Shown: positions 56,269-60,288 of the stretch, piece after piece
Numbering within the stretch: the stretch's first letter is position 1
Layout of the letters: every line of letters starts with the position of its first letter
Origin: Heyndrickxia sporothermodurans
Lineage (GTDB): Bacteria; Bacillota; Bacilli; Bacillales; Bacillaceae_C
Direction of reading: 5' to 3'
DNA: 60,288 nt
Assembly (NCBI GenBank): GCA_018333075.1
Contig: BORH01000022.1
Span: 1 to 60,288, forward strand
Notes under the pieces: model-generated
What the model was told of the DNA's origin: nothing
Databases searched by the model: none
The model's input: the letters and a program-made list of their open reading frames with translations, nothing else
Translations under genes and position numbers: made by a program

Positions 56269-57674
56269 AAATCTTTTCCTCCTAATGCTCGAAGCATTGG
56301 ACGAAATTTAATCTTTGTTTCAAAATATTCATCCTCTGGGTTAGAATCAGCCACAACTCCACACCCAGCATATAAAAATGCTTCATTATCTTTTAATAAT
56401 CCGGATCGAATCGCTACTGCAAATTCTCCATTTAAACGATAATCCATCCAACCAATTGGTGCAGCATAAAAGCCTCTATCCATGTTTTCCATTTCTCTGA
56501 TTACTTTTAATGCTTCTTTAGTCGGAACTCCCCCCATTGCAGGTGTAGGATGTAATGCTTCAACTAAAGGCAAAATAGAAGTAATATGTTTTTGTATTTT
56601 TCCTCTTACAGGTGTATAAAGATGCTGTATATCACGCATTTTTAATAATGCTGGTTCATTCGGAATCTCAACTTGTTCACAAAAACTACCTATTACTTCT
56701 GCAATCATCGATACTACTAACTGATGCTCATGTCGATTCTTCTCATCCATTAATAACGCTTTACCTAAAGCATCATCTATTTTATCATCTTTATCCCGTT
56801 TAATTGATCCTGCCAAACATGTAGATAATATATCATTTCCGCTCTTTTTTACTAATCGTTCAGGCGAAGCACCGGTATAACAACAATTAAATGCTTCTAA
56901 CGCAAAAATATAGCTTTCATGCTGTTCTTCCAATAAATGCTCTAATACTATTTCAGAAGAAATCCTTTCATTAAATTCAAGCTTCATTTTTCTAGCCATT
57001 ACCACTTTATTTATTTCATTCTCTTCTTTTAACAGTTCCACTACCTTTGCAACTGATTGCCTCCATCCATCCGGGTTAATTTCATACTCCTTAGAAATTT
57101 CTGCAGTAGAAAGGTTATTTGAATGGATTGAGGTTATAAGATTCCTCTTTATATTTATAACGTTATTCAACGTCTCTTTAGTATCATTTGACATACAAAT
57201 AAGATTTATCGTTAAATATACTTTCTTTTTGTTAATAACAAGCATCATTTTTGGTAATAAAAATAATGCCTCAGAGTAAAATTTCCACTCAGTTTCTTTT
57301 ACACTTTGTGAATCAAAAGAAAAGCCACCAAAAATGAGAGGACCAGTACCATAGTCTTCAAAAGGATTATAAATATATGCATTTTCTATTAATTGGGCCC
57401 ACTGATTCTCTATATATTTAAACCGATCATCCTCTAATTCAGTTTGCAGTGTATGTGCACTTCCTAAGCCAACGATAATCAAATCATCATTTGTATCTTT
57501 CCAGAAGAATCTTTCTCCTTTGAACAGCTCTTTTGCAGATGAATAAAATGAAAGGGGGTTTATATCATTTAGTTGCTCCGTATAACTGAACAACATAGAT
57601 TTTTTACTATTTTTCACACTTTTTATAGCATTTTCAAACTCAGTTTCTATGCTTATCTGTTGAATATTTGCCAA
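56265..57674 (-). CDS. menF: Isochorismate synthase MenF
   Basis: Isomerises chorismate to isochorismate, the first committed step to menaquinone. It is 469 residues long and belongs to the chorismate-binding family. VMARKMKLEF (near residue 232), ASPERLVKKSGNDILSTCLAGS (near 278), LHPTPAMGGVP (near 385) and GFYAAPIGWMD (near 407) are the active-site segments. The start is TTG (57674) with GGGGGAGA upstream, giving the usual length; a 12-codon longer frame is hydrophobic and has no site. First gene of the operon. Confidence 0.94.
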   Translation of the reverse strand: MANIQQISIETEFENAIKSVKNSKKSMLFSYTEQLNDINPLSFYSSAKELFKGERFFWKDTNDDLIIVGLGSAHTLQTELEDDRFKYIENQWAQLIENAYIYNPFEDYGTGPLIFGGFSFDSQSVKETEWKFYSEALFLLPKMMLVINKKKVYLTINLICMSNDTKETLNNVINIKRNLITSIHSNNLSTAEISKEYEINPDGWRQSVAKVVELLKEENEINKVVMARKMKLEFNERISSEIVLEHLLEEQHESYIFALEAFNCCYTGASPERLVKKSGNDILSTCLAGSIKRDKDDKIDDALGKALLMDEKNRHEHQLVVSMIAEVIGSFCEQVEIPNEPALLKMRDIQHLYTPVRGKIQKHITSILPLVEALHPTPAMGGVPTKEALKVIREMENMDRGFYAAPIGWMDYRLNGEFAVAIRSGLLKDNEAFLYAGCGVVADSNPEDEYFETKIKFRPMLRALGGKDL

Positions 57675-57749
57675 ATTGATCTCCCCCAAAAACAACAATA
57701 CGATTAACAATCTTTATAAATTTAAACTTCTTTACTATATCCAATCTTT

Positions 57750-57778
57750 AAGATACACCTCTAAGTGAAATGAGTCAA
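57750..57778 (-). promoter_or_regulatory. Candidate sigma-A promoter of the men operon
   Basis: TTGACT (57773-57778), a 17-base spacer and TATCTT (57750-57755) on the minus strand, about 75 bases before the menF start. Confidence 0.45.
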
Positions 57779-57945
57779 TGAACACAACTTTTCTAACCAC
57801 TATCTTCCTTATTATATATTAACTTCTATAAATAATTCAGATTTTCAATGGGATTATATATTTCTTAAAGACTTACCAATGGTAAAAAAGAAGAAATTTT
57901 TTGTCTAGCTAATCGTATAAGTTAATTAATATTAAGAATGTATAA

Positions 57946-57987
57946 AGAAAAAAAAGAGTTTAAAAGATATCTCTTTTAAACTCTTCA
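57946..57987 (-). terminator. Terminator of the tRNA array
   Basis: AAGAGTTTAAAAGA (57954-57967) and TCTTTTAAACTCTT (57972-57985) pair perfectly (14 bp) and, on the minus strand, are followed by about eight T. It lies 12 bases after the last tRNA. Confidence 0.9.
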
Positions 57988-57997
57988 ATAGATTTAA

Positions 57998-58069
57998 TGA
58001 CCCGTACGGGATTCGAACCCGTGTTACCGCCGTGAAAGGGCGGTGTCTTAACCGCTTGACCAACGGGCC
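57998..58069 (-). tRNA. tRNA-Glu(UUC)
   Basis: The 72-base cloverleaf has anticodon loop CTTTCAC (UUC). The acceptor GGCCCGT pairs with ACGGGTC. CCA is not encoded. It is the last gene of the array. Confidence 0.95.
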
Positions 58070-58075
58070 TTACTA

Positions 58076-58163
58076 CGGAGAAGGAGGGATTTGAACCCTC
58101 GCGCCGGTTACCCGACCTACACCCTTAGCAGGGGCGCCTCTTCAGCCACTTGAGTACTTCTCC
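58076..58163 (-). tRNA. tRNA-Ser(GCU)
   Basis: The 88-base gene has a long variable arm (class II) and anticodon loop TGCTAAG (GCU). The acceptor is GGAGAAG/CTTCTCC. CCA is not encoded. Confidence 0.95.
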
Positions 58164-58170
58164 AAAAAAA

Positions 58171-58245
58171 TGGCTCCGCAGGTAGGATTCGAACCTACGA
58201 CCGATCGGTTAACAGCCGATAGCTCTACCACTGAGCTACTGCGGA
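58171..58245 (-). tRNA. tRNA-Asn(GUU)
   Basis: Anticodon loop CTGTTAA (GUU), acceptor TCCGCAG/CTGCGGA, CCA encoded. Confidence 0.95.
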
Positions 58246-58251
58246 ATAAAA

Positions 58252-58325
<74 letters not shown>

Positions 58326-58332
58326 ATAAATA

Positions 58333-58406
58333 TGGAGCGGGTGATGGGAATCGAACCCACGACAACAGCTTGGAAGGCTGTAGTTTTACCACTAAACTAC
58401 ACCCGC
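58333..58406 (-). tRNA. tRNA-Gly(UCC)
   Basis: Anticodon loop CTTCCAA (UCC), acceptor GCGGGTG/CACCCGC, CCA encoded. Confidence 0.95.
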
Positions 58407-58412
58407 ATAAAA

Positions 58413-58488
58413 TGGGGCGGCTGATGGGAATCGAACCCACGAATGTCGGAACCACAATCCGATGCGTTAACCACTTCGCCACAGCCGC
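58413..58488 (-). tRNA. tRNA-His(GUG)
   Basis: Anticodon loop TTGTGGT (GUG). The base at 58489 would be the extra G(-1) typical of tRNA-His, opposite discriminator C. CCA is encoded. Confidence 0.95.
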
Positions 58489-58533
58489 CATGATGTAATA
58501 GCAAAATATATGTGCAGCTATATTACTTTATAA

Positions 58534-58609
58534 TGGTGGCTCGGGACGGAATCGAACCGCCGACACATGGATTTTCAGTCCATTGCTCTACCGACTGAGC
58601 TACCGAGCC
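58534..58609 (-). tRNA. tRNA-Phe(GAA)
   Basis: Anticodon loop CTGAAAA (GAA), acceptor GGCTCGG/CCGAGCC, CCA encoded. Confidence 0.95.
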
Positions 58610-58629
58610 ATTATGTATGTTATTTAAAA

Positions 58630-58706
58630 TGGCGGTCCGGACGGGACTCGAACCCGCGACCTCCTGCGTGACAGGCAGGCATTCTAACCAACTGAACTAC
58701 CGGACC
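58630..58706 (-). tRNA. tRNA-Asp(GUC)
   Basis: Anticodon loop CTGTCAC (GUC), acceptor GGTCCGG/CCGGACC, CCA encoded. Confidence 0.95.
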
Positions 58707-58745
58707 AAAGTATTTTCAAGCTTGCTTGAAAATAACTTACTTTAA

Positions 58746-58819
<74 letters not shown>

Positions 58820-58982
58820 ATAATATTATTTTTTAATCAATATTCGCACATTATATATCTTTTGACTGTCCCAGTCTCAGAAAGCTTATTCAAGTAGAAG
58901 CTCGACTGGTACAACTTGTAGATTATTCGATGAAGTAACACTCGTTGCTCCACCCCGCGATGATGATATTGATTAATTTTTA
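58820..58982 (-). repeat. Structured spacer element A with a tRNA-fMet 5' fragment
   Basis: A 163-base insert-like spacer in the array. In the direction of transcription it starts near an exact 16-base copy of the fMet 5' end (58946-58961) and continues into a hairpin (CCAGTC 58871-58876 with GACTGG 58904-58909, inner AGCTT/AAGCT). An 11-bp perfect inverted repeat (58833-58843 and 58966-58976) flanks it. Related to the element before tRNA-Lys. Confidence 0.6.
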
Positions 58983-59075
58983 TGGCGGAGGAAGAGGGAT
59001 TCGAACCCCCGCGCGGTTTAACCCGCCTGTCGGTTTTCAAGACCGATCCCTTCAGCCAGACTTGGGTATTCCTCC
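58983..59075 (-). tRNA. tRNA-Ser(UGA)
   Basis: The 93-base class II gene has anticodon loop CTTGAAA (UGA), acceptor GGAGGAA/TTCCTCC, and CCA encoded. Confidence 0.95.
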
Positions 59076-59084
59076 AACCTTCTA

Positions 59085-59161
59085 TGGTGGACCTTGTAGG
59101 ACTCGAACCTACGACCGGACGGTTATGAGCCGTCTGCTCTAACCAGCTGAGCTAAAGGTCC
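59085..59161 (-). tRNA. tRNA-Ile2 (CAU anticodon, lysidine type)
   Basis: Anticodon loop CTCATAA (CAU). The body (GGACCTT acceptor, CTAACCAG region and T-arm) matches Bacillus tRNA-Ile2, whose C34 TilS converts to lysidine so that it reads AUA. CCA is encoded. It is distinct from the elongator and initiator Met tRNAs here. Confidence 0.85.
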
Positions 59162-59165
59162 AATA

Positions 59166-59242
59166 TGGTAGCGGCGGAGGGGATCGAACCCACGACCTCA
59201 CGGGTATGAACCGTACGCTCTAGCCAGCTGAGCTACGCCGCC
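59166..59242 (-). tRNA. Elongator tRNA-Met(CAU)
   Basis: Anticodon loop TTCATAC (CAU), acceptor GGCGGCG/CGCCGCT (one G-U), CCA encoded. The T stem GTGGG/CCCTC has a U-U mismatch at its second pair. Confidence 0.92.
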
Positions 59243-59266
59243 ATATTAGAAGATATATATTTTATT

Positions 59267-59342
59267 TGGTGGAGCCTAGCGGGATCGAACCGCTGACCTC
59301 CTGCGTGCAAAGCAGGCGCTCTCCCAGCTGAGCTAAGGCCCC
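59267..59342 (-). tRNA. tRNA-Ala(UGC)
   Basis: Anticodon loop TTTGCAC (UGC), acceptor GGGGCCT/AGGCTCC (one G-U), CCA encoded. Confidence 0.95.
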
Positions 59343-59352
59343 TTATTAATAA

Positions 59353-59429
59353 TGGTCGGGAAGACAGGATTCGAACCTGCGACCCCATGGTCCCAAACCA
59401 TGTGCTCTACCAAGCTGAGCTACTTCCCG
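59353..59429 (-). tRNA. tRNA-Pro(UGG)
   Basis: Anticodon loop TTTGGGA (UGG), acceptor CGGGAAG/CTTCCCG, CCA encoded. Confidence 0.95.
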
Positions 59430-59444
59430 TAGCTAGTTACATCA

Positions 59445-59521
59445 TGGCGCGCCCGAGAGGAGTCGAACCCCTAACCTTTTGATCCGTAGTCAAACGCTCT
59501 ATCCAATTGAGCTACGGGCGC
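59445..59521 (-). tRNA. tRNA-Arg(ACG)
   Basis: Anticodon loop CTACGGA (ACG; A34 should be inosine), acceptor GCGCCCG/CGGGCGC, CCA encoded. Confidence 0.95.
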
Positions 59522-59559
59522 ATGTTTGAAGAGTTTTAGAAATTTTGCTTTTAAAAACT

Positions 59560-59648
59560 TGGTGCCGAGGACCGGAATCGAACCGGTACGGTAGTCACCT
59601 ACCGCAGGATTTTAAGTCCTGTGCGTCTGCCAGTTCCGCCACCCCGGC
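59560..59648 (-). tRNA. tRNA-Leu(UAA)
   Basis: The 89-base class II gene has anticodon loop CTTAAAA (UAA), acceptor GCCGGGG/CCTCGGC (one G-U), and CCA encoded. Confidence 0.95.
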
Positions 59649-59658
59649 AAGGGTTGAA

Positions 59659-59733
59659 TGGAGCGGAAGACGGGATTCGAACCCGCGACCCCCACCTTGG
59701 CAAGGTGGTGTTCTACCACTGAACTACTTCCGC
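59659..59733 (-). tRNA. tRNA-Gly(GCC)
   Basis: Anticodon loop TTGCCAA (GCC), acceptor GCGGAAG/CTTCCGC, CCA encoded. Confidence 0.95.
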
Positions 59734-59748
59734 GACTTATTTATATAA

Positions 59749-59830
59749 TGCGGGTGAAGGGAGTCGAACCCCCACGCCTTGCGGCGCCAGATCCTAAGTC
59801 TGGTGCGTCTGCCAATTCCGCCACACCCGC
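59749..59830 (-). tRNA. tRNA-Leu(UAG)
   Basis: The class II gene has anticodon loop CTTAGGA (UAG) and acceptor GCGGGTG/CACCCGC. CCA is not encoded. Confidence 0.95.
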
Positions 59831-59861
59831 GTGATAATAATATTACCATAATGAAAAACTA

Positions 59862-59937
59862 TGGTGAGCCATGAAGGACTCGAACCTTCGACCCTCTGAT
59901 TAAAAGTCAGATGCTCTACCAACTGAGCTAATGGCTC
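59862..59937 (-). tRNA. tRNA-Lys(UUU)
   Basis: Anticodon loop CTTTTAA (UUU), acceptor GAGCCAT/ATGGCTC, CCA encoded. A degenerate copy of its first 26 bases lies upstream, in element B. Confidence 0.95.
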
Positions 59938-60161
59938 ATAATAAAATTGGAATATACTTCTGAATTAGTATTTCAGATATTATGCATCTACGACGTCCTG
60001 ATCTCAGGAAGCATATTCTAGATGTAGCTTGATCAGTACGCTGTTGTTAAGCTTCGCAGCTTACTCGAACGTGCTCTACCAACTGAGTGAATAGCTCGTA
60101 CGATTTTTAATTATACATAAATATTTAGCATAAGTAAATACTTTTTTAAAGTTTTAAGTAG
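59938..60161 (-). repeat. Structured spacer element B with a tRNA-Lys 5' fragment
   Basis: A spacer of 224 bases. In transcription order it has a 26-base copy of the tRNA-Lys 5' end and D arm (60072-60097, 23 of 26 identical) and a hairpin TAAGCT-TCGC-AGCTTA written on the plus strand (60048-60063). Then comes a larger hairpin (CTGATC 59998-60003 with GATCAG 60031-60036, inner AAGC/GCTT). The last hairpin aligns with element A. Confidence 0.6.
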
Positions 60162-60237
<76 letters not shown>

Positions 60238-60266
60238 ATAAATATTTAATTTTTTACATAAAAAAT

Positions 60267-60288
60267 GGTGGAGGATGACGGGATCGAA
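60267..60288 (-). tRNA. tRNA-Val, 3' end only (cut by the window edge)
   Basis: The last 22 bases read TTCGATCCCGTCATCCTCCACC plus A on the minus strand: the T-loop/acceptor 3' end with CCA. They match Bacillus tRNA-Val, the first gene of the trnB-type order. The anticodon lies outside the window. Confidence 0.75.

Overview
The window is a 60 kb piece of a low-GC, endospore-forming Bacillaceae chromosome. The evidence is the gene content and order, which closely follow the Bacillus subtilis sftA/ytp-ytk-men region, together with T-box and S-box leaders, AAGGAGG-type ribosome binding sites, frequent GTG/TTG starts, spore-associated genes (Cse60, a YhcN/YlaJ-type lipoprotein) and a class D sortase. 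The species cannot be named from the sequence alone. Most genes, and the whole tRNA array, lie on the minus strand.

Layout: (1) 1-11.3 kb: the DNA translocase SftA, a spore lipoprotein, YtpQ, YtpP, a frameshifted lipoprotein gene, a DUF84 NTPase, YtoP, an LTA-synthase-type sulfatase, YtzB, the lactonase YtnP and TrmB. (2) 11.4-23.9 kb: YtzH/YtmP, the overlapping ytlP-ytlQ-ytlR operon, pepV-dat, YtzE, RsuA, MurJ/YtgP, YtfP, Cse60 and the rhodanese YtwF. (3) 24-32.4 kb: a translationally coupled surface-protein/sortase pair, leuS with a T-box leader, the MFS transporter YttB, small proteins, and the tRNA-modifying pair YtqA/MnmM. (4) 32.4-50 kb: the YtpB/YtpA lipid genes, YtoA, a C39-like protease, AsnB, MetK under an S-box, PckA, esterases, the YtlA-C-D ABC importer, a lipoprotein, Dps with a sigma-B-like promoter, and YidD. 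(5) 50-57.7 kb: a complete set of menaquinone genes, menF-menD-menH-menB then menE-menC. (6) 58-60.3 kb: 20 complete tRNA genes plus one partial one, in the order of the B. subtilis trnB array (Val-Thr-Lys-Leu-Gly-Leu-Arg-Pro-Ala-Met-Ile-Ser-fMet-Asp-Phe-His-Gly-Ile-Asn-Ser-Glu). An rRNA operon probably lies just beyond the right edge.

Most of the window is conserved housekeeping sequence, and I see no clear new multi-gene system. The least-explained signals are two structured insert-like elements inside the tRNA array. Each carries a degenerate 5' copy of the tRNA that follows it, and both contain the same hairpin with paired base changes. Next come a two-copy intergenic repeat (one copy separates menB from menE), a structured leader before ytzE, and the frameshifted lipoprotein gene. 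Compared with the B. subtilis order as I remember it, ytpR, amyX, ytkD and luxS are absent from their usual places.
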